Shown here piece by piece: positions 34,276-44,340 of a DNA stretch of 64,000 nucleotides. The translations under genes and the position numbers were made by a program. Each line of letters opens with the position of its first letter. Position 1 is the first letter of the stretch. The notes beneath the pieces are model-generated. The model saw only the letters and a program-made list of their open reading frames with translations. It was not told where the DNA came from and searched no databases. The stretch is from assembly GCF_001411555.2 (NCBI RefSeq), contig NC_049901.1:26028562-26092561 (forward strand), given 5' to 3'. Origin of the DNA: Juglans regia (lineage: Eukaryota; Streptophyta; Magnoliopsida; Fagales; Juglandaceae).

Positions 34276-34737
34276 TCACAATTTTTCAAATCCATATCAC
34301 AACATATTCACAATAACTCACAATATATTCACAAAATAACATGCCACATGTATTAATATATTTCTAAACTTGAGTAAGCAATAAACATGTATTAACAAAG
34401 CCTAATGACAATATATTTCTAATAATAAACACAATATTTCAAATTTATATCACAACATATTTAAAATAACTCACAAACTATTTACAAACTATACAAACAA
34501 TAATCACAATATGATAAAGAGTAAGCATCAAATCACAACAACATATTGATAAAGTTTAGAAATATACCTAGCACTCATAATATCCTCTTACAAATCAAAA
34601 TCTTCAAACTTCCCAAAACAAGCAATCCTTCAAAAAAATACAACACTAACTTATTAGAAATATTCTATAACAAAAACACATTCTATAAATATCATAAAAT
34701 TTAAATAAAGACAAGAAATAAAAATATTTTCTTACCA
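34276..34737. other. AT-rich intergenic DNA inside the CACTA element
   Basis: Repeated words TCACAACATATT and ACAATATTTCAAA appear, related to those at 35880-36080. No coding signal. Confidence 0.5.
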
Positions 34738-34803
34738 AAACTCAACTCTCTCTCACTCTCTAACTCAACTCTCTCTAACTCTAACTCTCTCTCTCTCACT
34801 CAC

Positions 34804-34850
<47 letters not shown>
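34738..34850 (+). repeat. CT microsatellite
   Basis: Imperfect TCTCTCAC then a pure CT run (about 34811-34846), ending CTGTGTGTG. Confidence 0.92.
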
Positions 34851-34853
<3 letters not shown>

Positions 34854-34939
34854 CAGGACCCTCTCTTTCTGTTGCGCGCACGGGAGAAGAAGAAATGATG
34901 CGCTTCCTCCCGTGGGCATACTGATTAAGTTCTAAAATT

Positions 34940-35395
34940 ATTAGTTTAAACGTTCGAACGTTTAAGTTTTACGTCCGAACGTTATATTCTAAAATTATTC
35001 CCGCCCAGCACGTTCGGACGTTTACAATACACGTTCGAACGTACCCTTCTTATGATATAACATAAAATCTAGCGGGAAAGTTCCCGCACTTTCCTCATTT
35101 TATGTTCGAATGTATCACAATTTTTCGTTCGAACGTTCGTAGATTTATAGATAAACGTTTGAACATTTAACTTAAATGTCCGAACGTACATTTCGTGAAA
35201 GTGTTACCATATTTGAGCGGGAAATCTCCCGCACTAATTTAACTAACGTTCGAACGTTAACAGATTTGGTGTTCGAACGTATAGTATAAACGTCCGAACG
35301 TCTGAATAATCACACAGATACCTTAATCGAGCGGGAAAATTCCCGCCTCTTAGTTTAACGTTCGAACGTTAACTTTAAACGTTCGAACGTACGAT
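34940..35395. promoter_or_regulatory. Cluster 1 of AACGTTCGAACGTT palindromes with GCGGGAAA/TTCCCGC pairs
   Basis: About a dozen copies of a 14-bp perfect palindrome or one- to two-base variants (ACGTCCGAACGT, ACGTTTGAACAT), usually in pairs about 20 bp apart. Between the pairs sit GCGGGAAA...TCCCGC inverted pairs at about 35073, 35220 and 35332, plus a TTCCCGCC at about 34999. Subterminal repeats in CACTA elements are known binding sites for their TNPA-type protein; that role is inferred here. Confidence 0.8.
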
Positions 35396-35396
35396 T

Positions 35397-35815
35397 CCTA
35401 CTATACTAACTTATAGTATAATATATATACTACATTTTATATATCATAACTATATACTACATTGTATAGTATGATAGCATAGTATACTTTAAATAAGAAC
35501 ATCAACGTATATAATATATAAAATATACCATATATATAAATCAATAATTTATATTAAATTGTTACTTATTAAATTCTTTATTATATACTAACTTATAGTA
35601 TAATATATATACTACATTTTATATATCTATAACTATATACTACATTGTATAGTATGATAGCATAGTATACTTTAAATGAGAACATCAACGTATATAATAT
35701 ATAAACTATACCATATATATAAATCAATAATATATATTAAATTGTTACTTATTAAATTCTTTATTATATACTAACTTATAATATAATATATATACTACAT
35801 ATTATCTGTATATTA
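35397..35815. repeat. ~183-bp AT-rich tandem repeat, about 2.3 copies
   Basis: ACTAACTTATA begins at 35405, 35587 and 35770 (spacing 182 and 183 bp). Each unit contains several TATAGTATAATATATATAC words and GAACATCAACGTATATAA. Confidence 0.9.
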
Positions 35816-36219
35816 AATGTTTTTAATCTTTACTTAAAATTAAGATGATAAACTTATAATTTTCTTGTTAAACATATTCAATAAAAATTCAAAAACAATA
35901 ATCACAATATTTTAAATCCATATCACATAATATTCACAATATTCTTACAACAATATTTATACACATTAATTCATCAATAAACACCATAAACTCATAAACT
36001 ATTCACAAAATTCACAAACAATAATCACAATTATTTCAAGAGTAAGCATAAAATCACAACAACATGTAAAAACATATTGCTAAACTTTAGAAATATAACA
36101 AGCACTCACAAAAAAACCAATTAATCTAATTGTCAATAGTATTATATAACATCCTAATATATAACATAAACATTTATAATATAATATATTATAGATAATA
36201 TTTTGGAAATTAAATTGAC
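35816..36219. other. AT-rich intergenic DNA inside the CACTA element
   Basis: No coding region. It shares TCACAACA and ATTCACAA words with 34276-34560, suggesting an older duplication around the repeat block. Confidence 0.45.
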
Positions 36220-37145
36220 AAACGTTCGAACGTTCTGTGTATATAAGGCCAAAACTGAACGTCGAAACGACATTTCCAAAACGTATCCATTGTCTACTCC
36301 GTTGCACGCCGCCACGCCTCCGTCAACTCCGCCACAACCGTCACTAAAAGGTAGGCATTCATCTTTTATTCAAATAACATGTATTTTATTGAGATTTGGA
36401 TTGAGTTTTGTTTAAAACCGGATAAGTGGTGGCCGGATTTTCTACTCCATTTTCTGGCCACCACGGCTAGCCATTGGCCGAATAGTCACCTTAGAAATGT
36501 TTATTGAAGTGTATACTTCATTTTTACGGTGACATTTCGGCATTTAGAATCTTGTAGAGAAATTTTTGAGATTTCAATAATGGCTGAGTCAACACAGCCA
36601 TTCTGCGTTGTAACGTTCGAACGTCTCACCAAGACGTTCGAATGTATGACGTTTAAATTACAGAGCCGTTACGGCTTATATGTTCGAACGTTCATTGTCT
36701 TACGTTCGGACGTCATATTCATCAATTTTTGGTCTAAACGTTTAATGTATACGTCAGGACGTACTACTTTTTAAATATTATTAAACGACATACGTTCGAA
36801 CGTGAATATTTTACTTTCGCACGTAAATCACATACGGTCGGACATTTAATTATAACGTCCGAACGTAGTGATTTACTTCGTTATTCATGCTTCGATGTTC
36901 GGATGTTCGTATTTACGTTCACAAGTAAAACAAATATGTTCGAACGTATAACATAAACGTCTGACCGTACGTCAGCCAATATTTATTTACTGCTTATGTT
37001 GGAACGTCTATGTTTTACATTCGAACGTATATGTTTTACGTTCGAACGTAAATTTATTTATATTATTTTAAGTGCGAACATATAAGTAAACGTCCGAACG
37101 TTTTATCTTTAACGTTCGAACGTTAAAGATAAAATATTCAAACGT
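36220..37145. promoter_or_regulatory. Cluster 2 of AACGTTCGAACGTT palindromes
   Basis: Two dozen or so intact and decayed copies (for example 36221, 36611, 36790, 37055, 37110). They lie in and just upstream of the inferred 5' intron of the downstream gene. The copy near 37110 is itself inside a longer palindrome (TTTATCTTTAACGTTCGAAC followed by its complement). Confidence 0.8.
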
Positions 37146-37220
37146 TGATGCAGAGCTGCTTAAAATTAATACAAAAAAATGCATTAATGTAAATAATTTG
37201 TTTTCCTTTTCTATTTTCAG
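36240..37220 (+). other. Inferred 5' untranslated exon and intron of the second CACTA gene
   Basis: A C-rich leader at about 36285-36350 ends ACTAAAAG|GTAGGC, a plausible donor. TTTTCTATTTTCAG at 37207-37220 is a strong acceptor 3 nt before the ATG. The intron would span about 36351-37220 and contain most of palindrome cluster 2. Confidence 0.5.
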
Positions 37221-37223
37221 GAT

Positions 37224-38408
37224 ATGGCTCTTCCACTGCATACTAGGAAACGAGGGAGGGAAGGAGCCACGTCGGACACTGCCCGTATCGGAGCTCGTAC
37301 TATTATGGTAGAGCGAGAGGTCTTGATTAATGAGTTCGACAAACTCTGTTGGCAGCAGACGAACCTGAGAGATGTTTTCCTCAGTAGAGGCTGGGGAAAT
37401 ATTTGCACATTGAGGGGGAATGTATACCCCTCAATGGTTCAAGAATTCTATATGGGGATGTGTGACATGCCTCAGGATGCAACCTCTCACACCTTGATTG
37501 TACGCGGTGTTTCCATTGAGGTATCACCAGATGTCATCGGCGAGCACCTCGAGATTCGTCGAGGAGTTGAGACATTTGCACACTCAACACCGCGTGAGGA
37601 TGTAGGCACTTCTACATCATCTACTGGCCGCCCATTTGAGCCAGCATCAGCCAGAGATGCAGGCCAGTCAGAGGCTGAGGATACTGGCGTCGAGGCTCAG
37701 GATGATGACCGAGACGAGGATTTCAACATCCTCACTGGGAGGGACCGCATGCAGATCGAGCGGAAGAACGCCTTCAACCAGAACCATTTGCTGCATTTCT
37801 TCCGCATGTTGCACCTTATTGTTGCAACAAATGTCAATTCCGTGGCTTATAAAACCACATTTAGTTGGCTTCGGGCACAATTTTTTATACGAGTGGCACG
37901 TGGAGATCCTATAGATTTGCCACTGTACATCTTTGAGAGGATCCGTTATGAGGCGAGCATCGTCTCCACGGATAATCTCCCATTCGGTGTCCTAATCAGC
38001 CGACTATTACTTGCACGGGGAGTGTCGACCCAGCTAGAGGAGCGGGTCAAAGATCAGATGAGCCCCCTCGACATGACCATGCATCGACTCAGCATTGGAT
38101 AGGCGAGGGGACGTCAGCCACCCCCTGTAGAGGATCTAGTTCCTCCGACGCAGCCTGAGCCAGGTCATGTCGGGAGTAGTAGTCAGCATACGCCGAGTAC
38201 ATCTGTAGGAGATGTGCGGCTTACTTGGGTTGATGCGGTCATCTCACAGCTGACTGCGCATATCGATCATAAGATCGATCAATCACTCGAGGCTATATTG
38301 GCATCTGTTGCCGAACTCACCCATCGTGTAACTATCCTCAACGACAAGGTTGATACCTTGACTGAGGAGGTACGGAGTTTGACTTTTGCAGATAACGTTA
38401 TCATCTGA
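37224..38408 (+). pseudogene. Second CACTA gene: putative plant transposon protein with one in-frame TAG
   Basis: Residues 25-100 and 175-275 resemble the putative plant transposon protein domain (Transposase_32 type): ERGW-like words (FLSRGWGNICTL, YPSMVQEFYMGM, IVRGVSIEVSPDVIGEHL, LHLIVATNVNSVAYKTTFSW). An acidic Ser/Thr-rich insert lies at about 125-170. A TAG at 38100-38102 ends the first 292 codons, but the same frame stays open for about another 100 codons. These encode a Pro-rich spacer and a heptad-like coiled coil (AELTHRVTILNDKVDTLTEE) ending in TGA at 38406. The role is unknown; by position it may be the DNA-binding accessory protein. ATG choice rests on the acceptor just upstream. 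The TAG could be a mutation, or the coiled coil may be lost in this copy. Confidence 0.7.
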
Positions 38409-38709
38409 CTGTTGTTTACTACATTCTATCAAATTTTGTATTTTATTTTTAATATTTGTAACGAAAAATATTATTGAATATTTTTATCGTTTTTTAATTT
38501 CAATTTTTAATCTTCTTTGATGTTATAATTTTCAACTTTAATACTAAATCACTGCATTTCAAATATATATAAATCAATAATATATATTTATATATTACAA
38601 AGTGTGTATATATAAATATATACAATTCAATTTTTTAGACTTGTTCACAAATTATGTACAATAAAAATCACATAATTTTTAAATTAAAGTCATTTAATTT
38701 AAATTTACA
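38409..38709. other. AT-rich downstream region of the second CACTA gene
   Basis: AT-rich with TATATAAATATATA runs (38560-38630). AATTTTTAATC and TTTTTAATATTTGTAACG words might serve 3'-end formation. No coding signal. Confidence 0.45.
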
Positions 38710-38890
38710 ATGAACGTTCGAATGTTATTACTTAACGTTCGAACATTGGTGCAAACATTTTACTTTCGAACGTAAAATTAATAACATTCGAACGGTTGCG
38801 CCAAAACATTTTACGTTCCAACGTAAACAGACATAACGTTCGAACGTATATGTGACGTTCGAACGCATATTTCCCATACGTTCGAATGTA
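38710..38890. promoter_or_regulatory. Cluster 3 of AACGTTCGAACGTT palindromes (subterminal)
   Basis: About eight copies within 180 bp (GAACGTTCGAATGTT at 38713, TAACGTTCGAACATT, TAACGTTCGAACGTAT at 38836, ACGTTCGAATGT at 38879), ending about 125 bp before the element terminus. This is the classical position of CACTA subterminal binding repeats. Confidence 0.8.
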
Positions 38891-38946
38891 AAAAAATCTC
38901 ATTCTATCTTTAGTGATGGTTTCCAAAAACTGTCACAGAAAATGCC

Positions 38947-39013
38947 TTTTAGTGACGGTCTAGGGACTGTCACAATTTCCCAACCGTCACTAAAAAGCAA
39001 TTGTGTTGTAGTG
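38947..39013 (-). repeat. CACTA right terminus
   Basis: TTTTAGTGACGG...CCGTCACTAAAA inverted pair followed by AGCAATTGTGTTGTAGTG; reverse complement begins CACTACAACAC. Confidence 0.85.
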
Positions 39014-39554
39014 ACGGCTCATGAGGGTCACGATGATCAACATAACCACAATATTATAGAACAAGTAGTTAAACAATCCAGACAGATTCAGGAGTAAAGC
39101 GGCTCGATAGACTAGAGTTCTAACCTCATCCAAAACTTAAAATGGCGTAATGAATCAGCTTGAAATAATTTAGAAAAATGGACACCCGTTTCAAATTTTG
39201 CATATAGCTGCTGAAGCTTTAATTTTGTTTGCTCCAAGCTAAATCCATCTTAATTTGTTCTTGTTGCTGTGTAAAACTACTCTGGTATTGCACGTACGCC
39301 CAAGTTTGCAATAAAGAATGGCGGGCGAAGCAATCCCATATCATTCTAGAGATGGAGATAGAGAATATCTACAACGAGGGTTGAACAAAACATTAAAGCT
39401 AATTGGATATCCAGCAATTACGTACAGACAAAAGCTCCACTATGTGGAGTAGATGACAATCTTCATTAGTAGGATTTTGTCGATTTATTAAAGCTATTGT
39501 AGGTTTCCTTCACCCCACTACTAATAAATAAAATTCCTCCTCTTTTCTAAGCTC
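39014..39554. other. Intergenic and promoter DNA upstream of the CLE gene
   Basis: No coding region. The CACTA element ends here, 657 bp before the CLE start codon, so the proximal promoter is limited to this interval. Confidence 0.6.
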
Positions 39555-39563
39555 TATAAATAG
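39555..39563 (+). promoter_or_regulatory. TATA box of the CLE gene
   Basis: TATAAATAG, 108 bp before the ATG. Transcription would start near 39585-39595, giving a leader of about 80 nt. Confidence 0.75.
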
Positions 39564-39670
39564 GAATGCTCATTCCTATTAAGCTACTTCACTTTGCTTG
39601 ATCGCTACTCCCCCCAAAGTTCTTGATATTACTTCTCATCGATTGGGCTATACTCTTTTAACCCATCAAT

Positions 39671-39922
39671 ATGGCTGATACCAACACCAAGCGTGCTATG
39701 ATTCTCTTGGCTTGCTTCTCTATTTTCCTCTTGAACTCCCAGGCTCGTATACTTCACGGACGCCCAGCCATGCAGGAAATGATTGACAGCCAACATCTTT
39801 GGCACGTATTTGGTTTTGATGATCTCTCAAAACATGACAACTATCGAAGGTTGGCGGCCAATTTTGGTCCAGAAACTGATAGGCGCGTACCAGGTGGACC
39901 GGATAACCAGCACCACTTTTGA
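39671..39922 (+). CDS. CLE (CLAVATA3/ESR-related) peptide precursor
   Basis: 83 residues, no intron. Residues 9-21 (AMILLACFSIFLL) form a secretion signal with likely cleavage after SQA (about residue 25). A variable propeptide of about 45 residues follows. The last 13 residues hold the CLE motif RRVPGGPDNQHH (71-82) plus Phe83. Pro4, Gly6, Pro7, Asp8, His11 and His12 of the 12-residue ligand are conserved; Pro7 is the usual hydroxylation and arabinosylation site. GGPD and QHH resemble the Arabidopsis CLE1-7 group, but position 9 is Asn instead of Pro. CLE peptides are secreted, processed and bound by leucine-rich-repeat receptor kinases to control meristem or root development; the exact role is not inferable. 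An AATAAA at 39967-39972 follows. Confidence 0.85.
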   Translation: MADTNTKRAMILLACFSIFLLNSQARILHGRPAMQEMIDSQHLWHVFGFDDLSKHDNYRRLAANFGPETDRRVPGGPDNQHHF

Positions 39923-39966
39923 CTGCCCCCAATTAGATTTGAGTGCAGATAATGCATGGAGATTTG

Positions 39967-39972
39967 AATAAA
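39967..39972 (+). terminator. Polyadenylation signal of the CLE gene
   Basis: AATAAA 45 nt after the stop codon, in a plausible 3' untranslated region. Confidence 0.6.
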
Positions 39973-40219
39973 GTTACGTCTCGGGATGCAGGAGTTTGCA
40001 TGCATGTTGTGAAGATACAAACTTTGGTTCATCTATTCAAAGGCTTGTAATGTACACCACATCCAAACAAACACATGTAGCCAGAAGGTAGTAGTGCACC
40101 CACTAGCTAGTATTGGAGTCTGGTTTCTTTTGATCTTTTGTCCGCTTAAATTTAACGAGTTATTAAGGTGCATGCAATTTGTCTTTCTTTTTTCCGTCCT
40201 CTTTTCTTTCGTAGCTTTA

Positions 40220-40408
40220 GGGTTCATTTGGATACAGATACGATCTCATCTTATCTCATTTTATTATTATAATTATATTATAATAAATAATTTAACTTTT
40301 TTAAATCTTAAAATAATAATAATATTAAAAAATAATATTCTAACAATATTTTATTCAACTCATTTAAAATCATCTCATCTTATCTCATTTCACTATCTAA
40401 ACGAGCCC
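40220..40408. mobile_element. MITE, PIF/Harbinger-like, 189 bp
   Basis: Ends GGGTTCATTTGGATA and (reverse complement) GGGCTCGTTTAGATAG, flanked by TTA at 40217-40219 and 40409-40411, the usual Harbinger target duplication. AT-rich inside, with CATCTCATCTTATCTCATTT on the right and its relative on the left. No coding capacity. Confidence 0.85.
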
Positions 40409-40904
40409 TTAGAGTGCCTACTCTCCATCATGCATTTTCTGCAATATAATGTCATGATGATCACTAGGACCATTTGCAGGCCAATATATATCTTATATAT
40501 ATGAAATGAAAAGACTTTTAATGGAAATTCGCTTATAAGTTGGGATCATATCACTAGCTCGATCCACCAACGCTTTATAAATTGACACAAGATACTATAT
40601 CAAATTAAGAATTAAATTTTTAATTTCATATTATTTTTAATATAGTACTATACGCACTTTGATTCTTGAGACCTCTTTTAGTCAAATTTCGGAAAATAAT
40701 TAAGGATGCTCATATTGTAAGATTAGAAGTTAAAAGTGATCAAAAAACAATACCTACGTGCAGGAGGGTTAGTGCGTACGTAGAGAGCATATTAGCCCCT
40801 GCCTCGTAAAAAGGTCCACCTATAAAAGGAAATCACATCTTCTCCCTTCCAATCATTATTCATCATCAAGTATTCTGCGAGTCTTATATATATATATATA
40901 TATA
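40409..40904. other. Intergenic DNA with an orphan promoter
   Basis: Non-coding apart from the promoter listed next. Confidence 0.5.
40821..40828 (+). promoter_or_regulatory. Orphan TATA box and leader, cut by a Helitron
   Basis: TATAAAAG followed by CTTCTCCCTTCCAATC and CATCATCAAG, a typical plant core promoter and leader start. A TATATA run and the Helitron 5' end follow within 80 bp and no coding exon is found beyond it. Confidence 0.45.
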
Positions 40905-41523
40905 TCTGCGCCTCTTGAGGCGCATATACTTAAAAGTGGCTATGCATGTACTGTTTATTATTGTTGATGTCACTGTTCATCAATAGTAATGAACAGTGTA
41001 GAGGTTTTTTTTTTTTTTTTTGCAATTGTTTATATTACCTTCATCTTCATCATCAACAGTAATAAACAGTGTAAAGTTTTTTTTTTTTTTTTCACATGTT
41101 TTTTTCCGCAAGTGTTTATATTACTTCTTTCTCTTTAAATAGACTTTTTTTTGTATTCATCTAAAGAGTAAAATAAATTATTACTTCTGTCAAATGCTTG
41201 CTTTATAGTTGGATTGTTATGTAATTCTTATTTATAATTCTTGAATTTTTAGTGATTGTATTAGAATTTGTAAAAGCAAGTATATATAATTGAATTGATT
41301 GGATCAAATTTGTGTGATAAGTATTTTTTAGATTTTTATTTAAGTTATTTAGACTTTTATAGAGTAATACTAAAACTGATATATCATTTTTAATCTTCAA
41401 ATTTAATCTAACAGTAGAAGTTTAAATATTGATTTAAACTAACATAAAATAGATAATTTAAATATAAATATTCTATCATACACTTAAAATTAACTTCAAT
41501 TTATATATATATATATATATATA

Positions 41524-41544
41524 TCTGTCTATATCTTAAAAGAG
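41524..41544 (+). repeat. Inner Helitron 5' end
   Basis: A|TC junction within a TATATA run; the more likely start of the element ending at 43594 (2071 bp). Confidence 0.6.
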
Positions 41545-41972
41545 GCTATCCTATTACTGTTAATCAACAGTAATGAACAGTAAAGAGGCTGTGTGATTTT
41601 TTTTTTTCGCATATTCCTAAACAGTATAACAGTAATGAACAGTAAAGAGGTTTTTTTCTTTTTTTTCACGTTTGTTTTGTTTTTTTGTTTCTTTTTAGGT
41701 TCGTCCGTGTGAATGTCAATGTGCGACGTAATACCACAATCGTGCGTGGGGAATGAGAGAGAGGGAGAAATGAAAGGTGGGGAAAAATATTGGTTTATAG
41801 GTTTTAAATTACAACTCTTTATCTTTAATTTTCAGATTTAATCTAACGATAGAAGTTTAAATATTGATTTAAACTAACATAAAATAGATAATTAAAATAC
41901 TAATTTTTTATCATTAAATAAATAATAAAATTTTACTGCACATTTTTAAGCAAAAAAAATTATCTAATTAAT

Positions 41973-42797
41973 TTGAATTTTTAATATAATTTAAATTTCA
42001 TAATAAATTATGAACATAAATAAATAATAATTTTATTCTTATACATTAGACTATTTTAATATTTGAAATTATATTTATTTTTTTCTTCAATTTGACAGAT
42101 GTGGCAAATGTACTTTTTTTATCAATTAGAAAATCTTACGACATACAGGGTTTTACATAAGTACTACTAATTTCAAAATAACCAAGCCATTTATAAAATA
42201 CTAATATTTCATCATTAAATAAATAATGAAATTTTGTTAAATATTTTTAAAAAAGTATAACTATATAAATAATTAGAGTTTTAACATAATTTAAATATGA
42301 TAATATTCTTAATTAACTAAATAGAACTGCTACAACTAATAAAAAAGTAACCTGAAAATATGTCATAAATATGTATTTCATTTTGAATTTTTAATATAAT
42401 TTAAATTTCATAATAAATTATGAACATAAATAAATAATAATTTTATTCTTATACATTAGACTATTTTAATATTTGAAATTATATTTATTTTTTTCTTCAA
42501 TTTGACAGATGTGGCAAATGTACTTTTTTTTATCAATTAGAAAATCTTACGACATACAGGATTTTACACAAGTACTACTAATTTCAAAATAACCAAGCCA
42601 TTTATAAAATACTAATATTTCATCATTAAATAAATAATGAAATTTTGTTAAATATTTTTTAAAAAGTATAACTATATAAATAATTAAAGTTTTAACATAA
42701 TTTAAATATGATAATATTCTTAATTAACTAAAGAGAACTGCTACAACTAATAAAAAGGTAACCTGAAAATATGTCATAAATATGTATTTCATTTTTT
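41973..42797 (+). repeat. 410-bp tandem duplication inside the Helitron
   Basis: TTGAATTTTTAATATAATTT starts at 41973 and 42383. The two units are nearly identical to TGTCATAAATATGTATTTCA, differing by single bases and T-run lengths, which implies a recent duplication. Confidence 0.92.
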
Positions 42798-43594
42798 TAT
42801 TTTTCTTTTCTTTTTTTCATGTATTTTTTAATCATCATAAACATTTTAAAAAAAATAAAAAATTTACAACATCATTGGGTCAGGAGGGAATTGACAATCT
42901 ATCTCTTCCCAAACAAAATTATTGAGTTCGAGGAAGAGATTAATATATTATTAAGTTTTCAGAAATTTTTATATATTTTTTAGAATATTATTTAAATATA
43001 AAATATTTTTTAATTTGTTAATCTAATCATTACAATTTTCTTAAATATAAATTTTTTAAATTTTAAAACAAAAACTACATTAAAAAATTATTTTTCAATA
43101 ATATTTTAACTTTTATAATATTTTTATTTTAACTTTTTTTCTCTCATTTTCTAAAATCAAATAAAACATCTTAATCCAAATAATTTTATATATTACTATT
43201 CACAAACCATGTCACTACTATTAATACATCGATCCAAATCATATCTAAGGATATGATGTCTACATGTGTTATTTTTTGAAGGACGAGGCTGCTGCTGGTA
43301 CATTAAAAGTTTTAAGATTTAAATCCAACTCTTCATTTTACCACTTCTCATTTTTTTTTCTTCGGTTGGATTGCTTCGATTTATGCAGTGAAGTACTATC
43401 ACTATCAGAAAAATTCTCCATATCTCTTTTCACTTGTTAGGTGCAGAAATTGAGTTCATAAAAAATTCTCTATATAGTACTTATTTTACTTATGATTACG
43501 TTTTTTTTTTTTTAACCCAAAACATATTTATATTTTACAAAATAAGTTATTTTTCAACTGGGCAAATGTGCCTCGCACATTGCCCAACCGCTAG

Positions 43595-44340
43595 TATATA
43601 TATATACACTTAATTAAGATTGATGCATAATACATATCATGTAAGCCACTTTTCAATCATAATAATATCATATTATACCATAAATTAATATTTTCATTCG
43701 ATTCATTCTATATATTCACAAACCAGTGTAGAGAATGCACTATTTACATTATTAATATCACACGATTTGATTTATAAAAATTAAATCAATAATTTTTCTT
43801 ATATATTAAATCATGCCACATCAGCAACCACGCATGCAATGTGTGTACTTAATTACATTGGCGGCTTGTGAACATAATTATTCTTTTCATTCTCATCAAT
43901 ATCTGTTTGACGATAATGTTTTAAACATCTAGCTAGAAAACTTTTTGGTTCATCAAAATTAGGGATATATATACACCCCAAAAAATCATAATGAAATTGT
44001 ACGTTGTGTTGTCAAGACATTTACATATGCATATTTAAATTAGGTAAATTATTTTTATCCTACACTTCCTATGCTACGTGTTAGATTTTTTATGGAATGA
44101 CACAATACAATATAAGTTATAATTTTGAAATAGGACATTTATCAAATTTTTTCTTTCGATCATCACTGACAACCGAAAAAACACGTGCCTGGTGCCATTC
44201 TTAAATTTTTTTCAAAACTTATCAAAAGAAAATATTAATTTTTTTAAAATATAAAATGTATTTTTTTATTATAAAAATAGATTTTTTCACTAAAACAAAT
44301 GTGGGCTTTTCCCATCAATTCTTTTCCCACAATATACGAT
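43595..44340. other. AT-rich intergenic DNA
   Basis: No coding region, RNA gene or recognisable repeat seen. A TATATATATATAC run directly follows the Helitron. Confidence 0.5.

Larger units (their letters stand above)
30311..39013. mobile_element. CACTA (En/Spm-type) DNA transposon, left end not seen
   Basis: A TNP2-type transposase gene on the minus strand and a second transposon gene on the plus strand diverge from an AT-rich centre. The right terminus is GTTGTAGTG at 39013 (reverse complement CACTACAAC, the CACTA signature). Just inside it TTTTAGTGACGG (38947) and CCGTCACTAAAA (38983) form an inverted pair. The terminus is followed by ACG as a possible 3-bp duplication. Clusters of a 14-bp palindrome near the right end and in the centre fit transposase-binding repeats. 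No matching CACTACAAC is present in 29996-30210, so the left end is missing or in the gap. Confidence 0.82.
40905..43594 (+). mobile_element. Non-autonomous Helitron, possibly two nested or duplicated 5' ends
   Basis: The 3' end is diagnostic: a GC hairpin (GGGCAAATGTGC / GCACATTGCCC, 43558-43585), then AACCG and CTAG at 43591-43594, followed by T. Two 5' ends of the TC...CTTAAAAG type are preceded by A: 40905 (TCTGCGCCTC...CTTAAAAGTGGC) and 41524 (TCTGTCTATATCTTAAAAGAGG). Both are followed by ATGAACAGT words and share GAAGTTTAAATATTGATTTA further in. Either a Helitron inserted in a relative, or the 5' part was duplicated. No Rep-helicase gene, so it relied on another element. Confidence 0.75.
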
